Positions 25,241-33,538 of a stretch of DNA of 64,000 nucleotides are shown piece by piece. The stretch spans positions 1,736,001 to 1,800,000 of the forward strand of contig NZ_JADOTZ010000001.1 in NCBI RefSeq assembly GCF_015751895.1. The letters run 5' to 3'. The notes beneath the pieces were generated by a model. It worked only from the letters and a program-made list of their open reading frames with translations, did no database searches and was not told the DNA's origin. Both the position numbers and the translations under genes were made by a program. The number at the start of each line of letters is the position of its first letter. Positions within the stretch are counted from its first letter, which is position 1. This DNA comes from Zhihengliuella flava. GTDB lineage: Bacteria > Actinomycetota > Actinomycetes > Actinomycetales > Micrococcaceae.

Positions 25241-26191
25241 GTGACTACAACCACCTCGCAGTCCTCGCTGCATGATCCCAAAGCGGCGGGTGGCCGCGCC
25301 GGAGACAAGATCTTCTCCGGCACAGCGCTCACCGCGGGCATCATCATCTTGGCCATTCTGGCCTTCGTCGCGCTGTACCTCGTCATCGAATCCCTCCCCG
25401 CGCTGACCGCGGGCGAAGGCGAGCTCTCCCACGGCAAGACGAGCTTCTGGTCCTACGTCGGCCCCATGGTGGTCGGCACTATCCTCGCTTCCGGCGTCGC
25501 CCTCCTGATCGCTACTCCCGTGGCCGTCGGCGTCGCCCTCTTCATCTCCCACTACGCGCCGAAGAAGCTGAGCCAGCCCATCGGCTACGTCATCGACCTC
25601 CTCGCCGCCATCCCCTCCGTGGTCTACGGCGCTTGGGGCATGACCTTCCTCGGCCCGCTGCTGGTGCCGCTCTATGAGTGGCTGCACGAGTACGCCGGGT
25701 GGATCCCGATCTTCGGCGGTGAGCCCTCCCAGACGGGCCGAACCCTCTTTACGGCTTCCGTAGTGCTGGCCGTCATGGTGCTGCCGATCATCACCAGCCT
25801 GTGCCGCGAGATCTTCGTGCAAACCCCGAAGCTGCATGAGGAGGCCGCCCTGGCCCTGGGCGCCACCCGCTGGGAGATGGTCAAGATGGCCGTCTTCCCC
25901 TTCGCCCGCGCCGGCATCGTTTCCGCCGTCATGCTGGGCCTTGGGCGCGCGTTGGGTGAAACCATGGCCGTGGCCCTGGTGCTCTCCCCGGGCGCACTGC
26001 AGGCCAGCCTCATCTCCGCGGGTAACCAGACGATCCCCGCCGAAATCGCCCTCAACTTCCCGGAGGCCTTCGGCATGCGCCAGAACGAGCTGATTGCGGC
26101 CGGCCTGGTCCTGTTCGTCATCACCCTGGTGGTCAACATGATCGCCCGCTGGATCGTCAGCCGCCACAAGGAATTCTCGGGAGCGAACTAA
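25241..26191 (+). CDS. pstC: Phosphate ABC transporter permease PstC
   Basis: Inner-membrane subunit of the high-affinity phosphate importer. The 316-residue protein has six helices and the typical opening KIFSGTALTAGIIILAILAF. The permease coupling region is EEAALALGATRWEMVKMAVFPFARAGI, followed by GLGRALGETMAVALVLS. I start at GTG 25241, preceded by AAGGAATCTC; the in-frame ATG-like codon at 25187 lies inside the pstS-pstC hairpin and has no ribosome site. The pstC stop and pstA start overlap (TAATG), indicating translational coupling. Confidence 0.95.
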   Translation: MTTTTSQSSLHDPKAAGGRAGDKIFSGTALTAGIIILAILAFVALYLVIESLPALTAGEGELSHGKTSFWSYVGPMVVGTILASGVALLIATPVAVGVALFISHYAPKKLSQPIGYVIDLLAAIPSVVYGAWGMTFLGPLLVPLYEWLHEYAGWIPIFGGEPSQTGRTLFTASVVLAVMVLPIITSLCREIFVQTPKLHEEAALALGATRWEMVKMAVFPFARAGIVSAVMLGLGRALGETMAVALVLSPGALQASLISAGNQTIPAEIALNFPEAFGMRQNELIAAGLVLFVITLVVNMIARWIVSRHKEFSGAN

Positions 26192-27315
26192 TGAGCACCA
26201 TGACGAATACCGACCTCGAGAACAAGGGCCGTTCCAAGCTCACCGCAGGCCAGAAGCCCACGTGGACCTGGATCGCGTGCCTCGCTGGCGCCGCCGTCGT
26301 GGCCGCTGCCATCATGACCGTCATCGGCTTCAACGTCGCCGGCTGGGTCATCACCACCGCCATTGGCTACGTGCTGGCGATGTATGTGACCACCCGCGTC
26401 ATCGAAAACGGGCGCAAGGCTACCGACGGCCTGTGGACCAACTTGGTGGTGGCCGCCTTCCTGATCGCCCTCCTGCCCCTGGTCTCCGTGATTTGGACCG
26501 TGCTCTCGATCGGCCTGCCGGGTCTCGTCGAGCAGGGCTTCCTCGCCTCGGACATGCTCGGCATCACCGGCGCCGTTGACCAGCAGACGGCGGCGGAGGG
26601 CACCAACGTCCTCGGCGGCGTGAAGCACGCGCTCATCGGCTCGCTGCTCATCACCCTCGGCGCCACCGTCATTTCGGTGCCGATCGGTCTGCTGACCTCG
26701 ATCTACCTCGTGGAGTACAGCCGCGGCGGAGCGTTCGCCCGCGCCATCACGTTCTTTGTGGACGTGATGACGGGCATCCCGTCCATCGTCGCAGGCCTCT
26801 TCGCCGCCGGCCTCATGATGACCCTGGTGGGCCCCGGCGACAACGTGATGGGCTTCTCCGCGGTCATCGCGCTGTCCGTGTTGATGATTCCCGTGGTGGT
26901 CCGCTCCACCGAGGAAATGCTGCGTGTGGTGCCGAACGAGCTCCGCGAAGCGTCCTACGCTCTGGGCGTGCGCAAGTGGCGCACCATCCTCAAGGTGGTG
27001 ATTCCGACGGCGATCTCCGGCATTGCCTCCGGCGTCACCTTGGCCATCGCCCGCGTGATCGGCGAGACCGCGCCGATCCTTGTCACCGCAGGCGTGGCGA
27101 TCCAGACCAACTGGAACCTCTTCAAGGACTGGATGATGTCCCTGCCGGTCTACATTTACCGGCAGATGATGTTCCCGACCGCCCCGGCCGCTCCGGATCC
27201 CTCGGAGCAGCGCGCGTGGGGCGCGGCACTCCTGCTGATCATCATCGTCATGCTCCTCAACCTGCTGGCCCGCGTTATCGCCAAGGTCTTCGCCCCGAAG
27301 AAGACCGGCCGCTGA
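26191..27315 (+). CDS. pstA: Phosphate ABC transporter permease PstA
   Basis: Second membrane subunit of the phosphate importer. At 374 residues it is longer than the common 280-300: the N-terminus carries about 85 extra residues with two more hydrophobic segments (WIACLAGAAVVAAAIMTVIG and WVITTAIGYVLAMYV) before the standard part. The transporter core is normal: KHALIGSLLITLGATVISVPIGL, then the coupling loop RSTEEMLRVVPNELREASYALG and VIGETAPILVTAG. It overlaps pstC by one base and precedes pstB by 29 nt. The N-terminal extension is also found in other actinobacterial PstA proteins. Confidence 0.95.
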   Translation: MSTMTNTDLENKGRSKLTAGQKPTWTWIACLAGAAVVAAAIMTVIGFNVAGWVITTAIGYVLAMYVTTRVIENGRKATDGLWTNLVVAAFLIALLPLVSVIWTVLSIGLPGLVEQGFLASDMLGITGAVDQQTAAEGTNVLGGVKHALIGSLLITLGATVISVPIGLLTSIYLVEYSRGGAFARAITFFVDVMTGIPSIVAGLFAAGLMMTLVGPGDNVMGFSAVIALSVLMIPVVVRSTEEMLRVVPNELREASYALGVRKWRTILKVVIPTAISGIASGVTLAIARVIGETAPILVTAGVAIQTNWNLFKDWMMSLPVYIYRQMMFPTAPAAPDPSEQRAWGAALLLIIIVMLLNLLARVIAKVFAPKKTGR

Positions 27316-27344
27316 TCCCCTCGAGATTTTTGTAAAGGAACACC

Positions 27345-28124
27345 ATGTCTAAGCGTATTGACGCCATTGACCTCAACGTCTACTACGGCAAGTTCCGTGC
27401 CGTTGAAGACGTCAACATCAACATTGACCCCAAGTCCGTCACCGCGTTCATCGGCCCGTCCGGCTGCGGCAAGACGACCTTCCTGCGCACCCTGAACCGG
27501 ATGCACGAGGTCCTGCCCGGTGCCCACGTGGACGGCAAGCTGCTGCTCGACGGCGACGACATTTACGGCCCTGGAGTGGACCCGGTGAGCGTGCGTTCCA
27601 TGGTGGGCATGGTCTTCCAGCGCCCCAACCCGTTCCCCACGATGTCCATCCGGGAGAACGTGTTGGCCGGCCTGAAGCTCAATGGCAAGCGGATCTCCAA
27701 GGGCGATGCCGACGCCGTCGTGGAGAAGTCCCTGCGCGGCGCCAACCTGTGGAAAGAGGTCAAGGATCGGCTGGATAAGCCGGGCTCCGGCCTCTCCGGC
27801 GGCCAGCAGCAGCGCCTCTGCATCGCCCGGACGATCGCGGTGGAGCCCGAGGTCATCCTGATGGATGAGCCGTGTTCGGCGCTGGATCCGATCTCCACGC
27901 TGGCCGTGGAGGACCTGATCGCCGAGCTCAAGGAGCAGTACACGGTGGTCATCGTCACCCACAACATGCAGCAGGCGGCCCGCGTCTCGGACAAGACGGC
28001 GTTCTTCAACATCGCCGGCACCGGCAAGCCGGGCAAGCTGATCGAGTACGCCGAAACCTCGCAGATCTTCAACAATCCGCAGGAGAAGGCCACGGAGGAT
28101 TACGTCTCCGGCCGCTTTGGATAG
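27345..28124 (+). CDS. pstB: Phosphate ABC transporter ATPase PstB
   Basis: Cytosolic ATPase that drives PstCA. The 259-residue length is standard. Walker [10 protein letters not shown] (about 36-44), Q-loop in [19 protein letters not shown], signature [27 protein letters not shown] with Walker B, and the switch His in [20 protein letters not shown] are all present. The C-terminus [25 protein letters not shown] is diagnostic of PstB. AAAGGAA lies upstream of the ATG. It is the last gene of the operon; phoU is not adjacent, and a PhoU-like DUF47 protein lies instead in the convergent PiT operon. Confidence 0.97.
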   Translation: MSKRIDAIDLNVYYGKFRAVEDVNINIDPKSVTAFIGPSGCGKTTFLRTLNRMHEVLPGAHVDGKLLLDGDDIYGPGVDPVSVRSMVGMVFQRPNPFPTMSIRENVLAGLKLNGKRISKGDADAVVEKSLRGANLWKEVKDRLDKPGSGLSGGQQQRLCIARTIAVEPEVILMDEPCSALDPISTLAVEDLIAELKEQYTVVIVTHNMQQAARVSDKTAFFNIAGTGKPGKLIEYAETSQIFNNPQEKATEDYVSGRFG

Positions 28125-28208
28125 ACCGAAGACCCAAGTTTCCCTGCGGCGGTGAACGGACGCTGCAGGGGTGGCCCCGGACTTCTCCGGGGGATCTTGA
28201 GGGGATCG

Positions 28209-28252
28209 ACGGCGGGGGCCTGGCACCAGCGATGGTGCGAGGCCCCCGCCGT
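28209..28252. terminator. Bidirectional terminator between pstB and the PiT gene
   Basis: A 20-bp stem with one mismatch (28209-28228 with 28233-28252) and a GCGA loop, placed between the convergent stops at 28124 and 28266. A smaller 6-bp hairpin precedes it at 28175-28192. Confidence 0.8.
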
Positions 28253-28265
28253 TCCAGTTAAACGC

Positions 28266-29288
28266 TCAGCCCGTCAGGGGGTGCAGCGCGAGATAGAGGA
28301 CCCAGCCGCCGACGGCGCAGAGCGCGGGACCCACCACCCAGTAGCCGAGGAGGCGCCCGATGCGCCCCCAGTGCACGGATTCAAAGCGCTGGTTGGCACC
28401 CGCGCCGACGACGGCGCTGGTCACCGCCTGCGTGGTGGAGAGCGGCAGGTGCAGGACGAGCGAGCCGGCAAACAGCATCGTCGCGGACACGCCTTGGGCC
28501 ACGGCGCCGCGCAGCGGGTCGAACCGAACCATGCGGTACCCGATGGTGTGGGCGATCCGCCAGCCGCCACCGAGCGCCCCGAGCCCCATGCACATAGCCG
28601 CGGCGAGTGGGGCCCAGAAGGGGATGGTGGCCTCGGCCGCCGTGCCGGAGGTGTACATGACGGCGGCCAACGTCATCACGGCGGCGTTCCGCTGGCCGTC
28701 CTGGAGTCCGTTGCCGAGGGCGACGGCCATGGACATGATCGACTGGCCGGCGCGGCTCATGGTGGTCACGCGCGCCGACGTGGAGTGACGGACCAGCCAC
28801 GTGGCCGGGATGGTCAGGAGGAAGGAGGCGCCAAAAGCGAGCGCTGGCGTCAGCACGATGGGGATCAGCACGCCGCCGAGCAGGATCAGCGGGACGCCGA
28901 GGGCGTCGTGCGGATGGATCATGGCCGAGCCCAAGAGCGCCCCGGCCAGCGCCGCGAACAGTGCGTGTGTGGAGGAATGCGGGATGCCCCGGGACCAGCA
29001 CCACACCAGCCAGACGCCGGCGGCGATCAGCGCCGCGGCCAACGTGCCCAGGCCCTCCGCGGGGGAGTGGTAATTGAAATTGGCGAAGTCCAGCAGGGCG
29101 AGGGAGAAGGAGGACGTGAGCAGGGTGCCCAGAGCCGAGAACAGGGCTGCGGAGATCACCGCAATCTTGGGGCGCAGCGCGCCGGTCCGCACGGCCCCGG
29201 CAATGGAATTGGCGGCGTCGCGAAACCCGTTGAGGAACGTGAAGGCGCACGCCAGCAGGATCACGACGCCGAAGAGCAGGGTCAGCAT
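28266..29288 (-). CDS. Inorganic phosphate transporter, PiT family
   Basis: A 340-residue low-affinity phosphate symporter with about ten helices. The repeated PiT signature is present but divergent: GFRDAANSIAGAVRTGAL in the first half, where many PiT have G-x-N-D-x-A-N, and MAVALGNGLQDGQRNAAVM in the second. HSSTHALFAALAGALLGS and HLPLSTTQAVTSAVVGAG are the matching half-repeats that follow. ATG 29288 is chosen because it gives a family-like N-terminus right at the first helix; upstream codons overlap the DUF47 gene, whose stop is at 29293. The pair DUF47-PiT is a common operon. Confidence 0.9.
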   Translation of the reverse strand: MLTLLFGVVILLACAFTFLNGFRDAANSIAGAVRTGALRPKIAVISAALFSALGTLLTSSFSLALLDFANFNYHSPAEGLGTLAAALIAAGVWLVWCWSRGIPHSSTHALFAALAGALLGSAMIHPHDALGVPLILLGGVLIPIVLTPALAFGASFLLTIPATWLVRHSTSARVTTMSRAGQSIMSMAVALGNGLQDGQRNAAVMTLAAVMYTSGTAAEATIPFWAPLAAAMCMGLGALGGGWRIAHTIGYRMVRFDPLRGAVAQGVSATMLFAGSLVLHLPLSTTQAVTSAVVGAGANQRFESVHWGRIGRLLGYWVVGPALCAVGGWVLYLALHPLTG

Positions 29289-29292
29289 CGGG

Positions 29293-29910
29293 TCAGGACT
29301 CTTTGACGAGGACGCGTCCGAGGTGGTCGGCGACAGCGTGGAGGCGAGACGCCGCGGCGAGCATCTGGTCCGCGACGGCGCGATGCCGGATGATCGTGGA
29401 GGAGCGCTGCAGCTCGGCGGTTTCGCCCACCCACGCATGGTGGGTGCGCCCGACGCGCTTGTTGAGTCGCATCAGCTGCAGCCACGTGTCTTCGAGGTCA
29501 TCGAGCCGGTCCAGGCTGCCCAGCGCCGTGGTGGTCAGGGAGGCCTGCCGGCCCATCAGCTCCAGCTGCTCGGCGGCGCGGTGGGAGATCCACTTCAGGT
29601 CCGTGCTGGTCATCAGATCGCCCACGCTGCGCAGCTCGCCGACCGTGTCATGGAGCAGGCGGGAGAAGGTGTAGAGGTCCTCGCGGGGGACCGGCGTGAC
29701 GTAGCTGGTGCGCAGCTGGGTCAGGAGCGCATAGTGGGTATCGAGTGCGTGGAGATCCGCCCGGTCCAACACGGCGAGCTGGGCCTCGTTGTCAGAGGAC
29801 AAGACGCCGAGGATCTCTGACAGCGCCTGCACGCAGTCCTGAATAGTGGTGCACAGCTCGCCCAGCAGCTCGAGGCTGCGGGTCTCCTGCGGGAAGAGGC
29901 TGAATTTCAC
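29293..29910 (-). CDS. DUF47 (PhoU-like) protein
   Basis: A 205-residue all-helical protein of the DUF47 family, related to PhoU, that is usually encoded just before a PiT transporter and thought to regulate it. The start VKFSLFPQETRSLELLGEL matches the typical DUF47 opening, which supports GTG 29910 over ATG 29958. No Shine-Dalgarno is seen; a TATGAT hexamer lies at 29954-29959 on the minus strand, which fits a promoter just upstream of the GTG but not of the ATG. It is almost contiguous with the PiT gene. Confidence 0.87.
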   Translation of the reverse strand: MKFSLFPQETRSLELLGELCTTIQDCVQALSEILGVLSSDNEAQLAVLDRADLHALDTHYALLTQLRTSYVTPVPREDLYTFSRLLHDTVGELRSVGDLMTSTDLKWISHRAAEQLELMGRQASLTTTALGSLDRLDDLEDTWLQLMRLNKRVGRTHHAWVGETAELQRSSTIIRHRAVADQMLAAASRLHAVADHLGRVLVKES

Positions 29911-29959
29911 GTGTCGAACCGCCGATGTGGTGCCAGATGGGTCATCGGGCAACATCATA

Positions 29960-30189
29960 CGTGGCTCAGGTGACGCAGAGTGCCGTCGATGAACCGGAGC
30001 GGACCGCTCCAGCAGGCCAGCGGCGAAGAAGATTTAATGGCGCCGAACCGGGAACGCCTCTCGGCGGAAGGCCGCTCGAAGCGGCTGAGTGTTGGAGCCC
30101 GGGGTTACCTCGGCCCGACGCCTGACCCTAGTTTTCTCCTCCCGCGCAGCCGTGTCAACAAGCACGGCCGGCGTGGGACGATTCGCGGA
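29960..30189. other. Intergenic stretch without recognised gene
   Basis: The 230-bp gap between DUF47 and the gene ending at 30190. It holds only a short palindrome (GGAGCGG-A-CCGCTCC at 29997-30011). I see no coding signal, repeat or RNA. Confidence 0.4.
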
Positions 30190-30849
30190 TTAGTCGAGTT
30201 CCTCGCGGCGCCACAGCTTGGCCGAGGTCTCCAGATCCTCGGCGGTCTTGATGAGCTGTCCGGCCTGCTGGGTGAGCTTGCGGGCATGGTTCTCATTGCT
30301 CGGTTCCAGCTCGTGAGCATGCTCGGTCTGGCCTAGAGCGATCACCCGGCAGAACGCCGCGGTGCGCTCGAGCGCCACGTCGAAGTCGCCGTCGAACGCC
30401 CCCGAGAGAATCGAGTCCGCCATGGTGCGCAGCTCGTCTGCACCGGGTGGCTCGGCCACCCCGGCGACCGCGTGGGAGACCTGCGCCGTGCTGCGCCCGG
30501 CGGAAAAGTAGGCGGCCATGCGCTCGGGATCACGCACGACGGCGGAGCGCAGCGCGTACAGCCGCCAGAGGGCGCCGGGGAGCGAATGGGCGGGGGACTC
30601 GCTCCAGAGCTCGGCAATGGCCTCGAGCCCCTCCTTGTCCGCGAGTGCCACGAGGCGCTCGGTAACCTGCGGGTCCTCCGAGTCACGGCCGTGGTGCACC
30701 AGCGCGTGCGCGGCGAGGTGCGCGGCCTCGGAAACCCGTGCGGGATCCGGGCCCCCGGGGAATGGCTCGAAGTCCAACGGTTCGAACGGCTTCGGCTTGT
30801 GGTGCCGGAACGGGGCGACCTGATGCTGGCGAGCTGGATGCGCGTTCAT
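30190..30849 (-). CDS. Conserved actinobacterial protein of unknown function
   Basis: A 219-residue, mostly helical soluble protein. The N-terminus is rich in His, Lys and Pro (HQVAPFRHHKPKPFEPLDFEPFPGG), the middle has DPARVSEAAHLAAHALVHHGRDSEDPQVTERLVALADKEGLEAIAELW, and the C-terminal half is a long Ala/Glu/Leu-rich helical region. Similar proteins occur in Arthrobacter-type genomes, sometimes mislabelled as RNA polymerase subunits; I see no polymerase motif. ATG 30849 lies 7 nt after TATCGT (30857-30862, minus strand), so the transcript is probably leaderless. The tRNA-Lys gene is divergent. Function unknown. Confidence 0.72.
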   Translation of the reverse strand: MNAHPARQHQVAPFRHHKPKPFEPLDFEPFPGGPDPARVSEAAHLAAHALVHHGRDSEDPQVTERLVALADKEGLEAIAELWSESPAHSLPGALWRLYALRSAVVRDPERMAAYFSAGRSTAQVSHAVAGVAEPPGADELRTMADSILSGAFDGDFDVALERTAAFCRVIALGQTEHAHELEPSNENHARKLTQQAGQLIKTAEDLETSAKLWRREELD

Positions 30850-30975
30850 GGCGCACACGATACTCCGGTGGGGGCCAATGCGCGACGGCCCGGCGGGCGC
30901 GCTCGCGGCCCGGCTGGTCGGCGGTCGCGATGGGTGTGCGGTAGCATGTTTAGCGGTCCTTTTTGCAAGGGCCAC

Positions 30976-31048
30976 GGGCCTTTAGCTCAGTTGGTAGAGC
31001 ACTGGACTTTTAATCCATTGGTCGCGGGTTCGAGCCCCGCAGGGCCCA
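30976..31048 (+). tRNA. tRNA-Lys (anticodon TTT)
   Basis: A complete cloverleaf of 73 nt. The acceptor stem is GGGCCTT with AGGGCCC (one G-T pair), the D arm AGCTC...GAGC, the anticodon loop CTTTTAA with TTT, and the T arm GCGGG-TTCGAGC-CCCGC. The discriminator is A. The anticodon stem has a C-T mismatch at its top (position 27-43), where many tRNA-Lys have a G-T wobble. CCA is not fully encoded (ACCC follows). It is a single gene between divergent or unrelated coding genes. Confidence 0.96.
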
Positions 31049-31061
31049 CCCATACCCCATT

Positions 31062-31104
31062 TCGCCCCGCGTGCGGCCGCCATCCCGGTCCGCCCGCGGG
31101 GCGA
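31062..31104 (+). terminator. Possible terminator after tRNA-Lys
   Basis: A perfect 10-bp stem (31062-31071 with 31095-31104) that starts 14 nt after the tRNA, with a GC-rich 23-nt loop. No U tract. Transcription of the next gene appears to start separately. Confidence 0.45.
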
Positions 31105-31155
31105 GTGCGTTGGCGCCTCACTAGACTGGGCGGCACAACGAAAGGGAGGCTACTG

Positions 31156-31701
31156 GTGTCCGGATTGCTCGGGATCACCTGGTTGGAGGCCGGCGCCGTC
31201 GCGCTGGCCACCGTCGGAATGTACGTGGCGTTGATCGTGCTGGTTCGGTTACTCGGCCAGCGCATGCTCTCGTCGATGTCCAGCTATGATCTGGCCGCCG
31301 TGATCGCCTTCGGCGGCATTATTGCCCGCGCCTCGCTCGGCGATGCGCCCCGGCTGGGCGGGGGCGTCGTCGCCCTCGTGACCCTGGTGGCGCTCCAAGC
31401 GCTCTCCGGCCTCGTGCGGCGCACCCGTTGGGGGTTCGCGCTGATTGTGAATCGCCCCGTCCTCATCATGGCTGGGCCCGAGGTCATCGAGGCGCACCTG
31501 CGCCGCTGCCACATCACGCGGCGCGAGCTGAACTCCCGCCTGCGGCAGTCCGGGATCTCCCACCCTTCTCAAGTCGGCGCCGTGGTGTTTGAGGCCTCCG
31601 GGGCGCTGAGTGTGATTCGCGCCGGTCAGCCGATTGACCCCGAGCTCTTCGAGACCGTCATCGGGGGCGAGGCGCTGCTCGGGTCCGCCGCGCGCGACTA
31701 A
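31156..31701 (+). CDS. YetF/DUF421-like membrane protein
   Basis: A 181-residue protein with three N-terminal helices (GAVALATVGMYVALIVLVRLLG, the segment AAVIAFGGIIARASLG, and GGGVVALVTLVALQALSG) and a C-terminal cytosolic domain. That domain has the family pattern NRPVLIMAGPEVIEAHLRRCHITRRELNSRLRQSGISHPSQVGAVVFEASGALSV. GTG 31156 is chosen because GGGAGG lies about 6 nt upstream and the membrane segment then starts at the usual place. DUF421 proteins are small membrane proteins of unsettled function, linked in Bacillus to spores and the envelope. Next to a ChrA-like gene 85 nt downstream, but not obviously linked. Confidence 0.87.
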   Translation: MSGLLGITWLEAGAVALATVGMYVALIVLVRLLGQRMLSSMSSYDLAAVIAFGGIIARASLGDAPRLGGGVVALVTLVALQALSGLVRRTRWGFALIVNRPVLIMAGPEVIEAHLRRCHITRRELNSRLRQSGISHPSQVGAVVFEASGALSVIRAGQPIDPELFETVIGGEALLGSAARD

Positions 31702-31786
31702 TCGCCGCGACCACCGAAGCGGCGGACCCCAAAAATTCACCCGGCGAACCTCGACTCCGCCGAGCGGCCGGGCGAAGATGGTGCGG

Positions 31787-33001
31787 ATGAGCACCCGTGA
31801 ACGCGACCCCAGCCTCCCGCTCCCGCCCGGAACGGTGCGGGAGGTCTTCGGAGCTTTCCTGCTCCTAGGGTTGACCTCCTTTGGTGGCCCGGTCGCGCAC
31901 TTGGGGTACTTCCGCGAGGCGTTCGTCGAGCGTCGCCGCTGGCTCACGGACGCCGCCTATGCGGACGTCGTGGCCCTCTGTCAGTTCCTGCCCGGCCCGG
32001 CGTCCAGCCAAGTGGGTATGGCCCTGGGTTTGCAGCGGGCGGGGCTGCCCGGGCTGATCGCCGCGTGGGTCGGCTTCACGCTGCCCTCGGCCGTGCTGCT
32101 CGTGGCGTTCGCGTTTGGCGTCGCGGCGCTGGGAGACGCCGCGGGGACCGGTTGGATAGCGGGCTTGAAGGCCGCCGCGGTCGCCGTCGTCGCCCACGCG
32201 GTCATCGCGATGGCGCGCACGCTGGCCCCCGACGCGCGGCGCGCGGGCCTCGCCGCTGCCGGCGCCGTCGTCGTCCTCCTCGCCCCTCACCCGGGCGTTC
32301 AGGTGGCCGTGATCGTGGCCGGAGCGCTCGCCGGGCTGGCCCTGATGCGCGGGCCTGCGGCGCCCGACGCCGGGACGCTCGGGGTGCACGTGAGCCGTCC
32401 CGTCGCCGTGGGCGCGCTGGCGCTCTTTGCTGTTCTGCTCGCGGGGCTGCCGATCGCGGCGGCCGTGACCGGAAATGGGGCCGTGGCGCTGGCGGAGACG
32501 TTCTACCGCGCGGGCTCGCTTGTGTTCGGCGGAGGCCACGTGGTGCTGCCCCTGTTGGAGGCGGACATGGTGCCCACGTCGCTCGTGGACCGGGACGCGT
32601 TCTTGGCGGGATATGGTGCGGCCCAAGCCGTGCCGGGCCCGCTCTTCACGTTCGCCGGGTTCTTGGGTGCCAGCACGACGACGGGGCCCACCGGCCTGCT
32701 CGGAGCCGGGATCGCGCTGCTGGCGATCTTCCTGCCCGCCGCCCTGCTTACGGTGGGCGTTCTGCCCTTCTGGGATCGGTTGCGGCAGGCGCCAAAGGCC
32801 CGTGCCGCGCTCGCCGGAGTCAACGCGGTGGTGGTGGGGATTCTCGGCGCTGCCCTCTATGACCCGGTGTTTACGGCCGGGATCACCTCGGCGGCCACGA
32901 TGGCGCTGGCGGTGGCGGTCTTCGCCGCGCAGCGGGTGTTCTCCCTGCCCGCCTGGGCCGCCGTCCTCGGGGCGGGGCTGGTGGGGTGGGTGTTCCTCTG
33001 A
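31787..33001 (+). CDS. ChrA-family chromate transporter-like protein
   Basis: About 404 residues with 10-12 helices arranged as two homologous CHR halves: the first with FGAFLLLGLTSFGGPVAHLGYFREAFVERRRWL and CQFLPGPASSQVGMALG, the second with FYRAGSLVFGGGHVVLPLLEADMV and GYGAAQAVPGPLFTFAGFLGA. The paired FGGP/FGGGH and PGP motifs are the hallmark of ChrA, which exports chromate. The start is uncertain: ATG 31787 is used, and ATG 31778 is nine nt upstream in frame; neither has a strong ribosome site. Family membership is clear, substrate is inferred. Chromate or another oxyanion is possible. Confidence 0.88.
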   Translation: MSTRERDPSLPLPPGTVREVFGAFLLLGLTSFGGPVAHLGYFREAFVERRRWLTDAAYADVVALCQFLPGPASSQVGMALGLQRAGLPGLIAAWVGFTLPSAVLLVAFAFGVAALGDAAGTGWIAGLKAAAVAVVAHAVIAMARTLAPDARRAGLAAAGAVVVLLAPHPGVQVAVIVAGALAGLALMRGPAAPDAGTLGVHVSRPVAVGALALFAVLLAGLPIAAAVTGNGAVALAETFYRAGSLVFGGGHVVLPLLEADMVPTSLVDRDAFLAGYGAAQAVPGPLFTFAGFLGASTTTGPTGLLGAGIALLAIFLPAALLTVGVLPFWDRLRQAPKARAALAGVNAVVVGILGAALYDPVFTAGITSAATMALAVAVFAAQRVFSLPAWAAVLGAGLVGWVFL

Positions 33002-33016
33002 AAACCATTCCGCCGC

Positions 33017-33388
33017 CTACATCCAGCCGATGCCGTCCCGCTCATGCTCGGCGATCCGGTGCTGGATCATGCGGGTGAGCAGTTCGGTGGGCAGCGGTTC
33101 CGCGTAGGGAACTTGGACGGTGCCCTTGCCGACCTTTCGGGTCCCCATCTCCGGCCGAAACTCCTCCAGCGTGCTCGGTGTGAAGGCCATGTTGGCGTGG
33201 GCCCGGTGACCGGAGAACATGAACAGGATGGTGCCGCTGGCGTGCAGGTAGGCGGGCTGATTCCACCGCACATCCTCGGCGGCTTTCGGTGCCGCCCGCC
33301 GGCTCAGGTCCCGCAGTTCCTGCAGCCGGGCGCGGGCCGGGCCGTCGAATCCGGAGAGAAACTCGTCCACGCTTGAGATGTTCGCCAT
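33017..33388 (-). CDS. DUF1801 (YdhG-like) domain protein
   Basis: A 123-residue protein of the DUF1801/YdhG family, small alpha-beta proteins of unknown biochemical role. Recognisable parts are [28 protein letters not shown], ISWxxPAY-type sequence as [19 protein letters not shown], and the end [31 protein letters not shown] 33388 is preceded at 6 nt by GAGAAT on the minus strand. It is convergent with the ChrA-like gene (15 nt between stops) and divergent from the DrrA-like gene. Confidence 0.85.
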   Translation of the reverse strand: MANISSVDEFLSGFDGPARARLQELRDLSRRAAPKAAEDVRWNQPAYLHASGTILFMFSGHRAHANMAFTPSTLEEFRPEMGTRKVGKGTVQVPYAEPLPTELLTRMIQHRIAEHERDGIGWM

Positions 33389-33538
33389 GGCTCGATTCTC
33401 GCCCCTGCACGGGTTCGCGTCGAGTGGATGGCTTGGGGTTCTTCTGGTGAGGCGCCCTCACTACGATGGAAGAAACGTCCCGCGGGTGCGGCGCCGTCGT
33501 GCGCACGTGCCCCCGCTGAAACAACCTCAGGGAGCACC

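Noticed and set aside
30976-31048. tRNA-Lys as a possible integration site
   Set aside because: There is no integrase gene, no repeated 3' tRNA end and no phage-like gene nearby.
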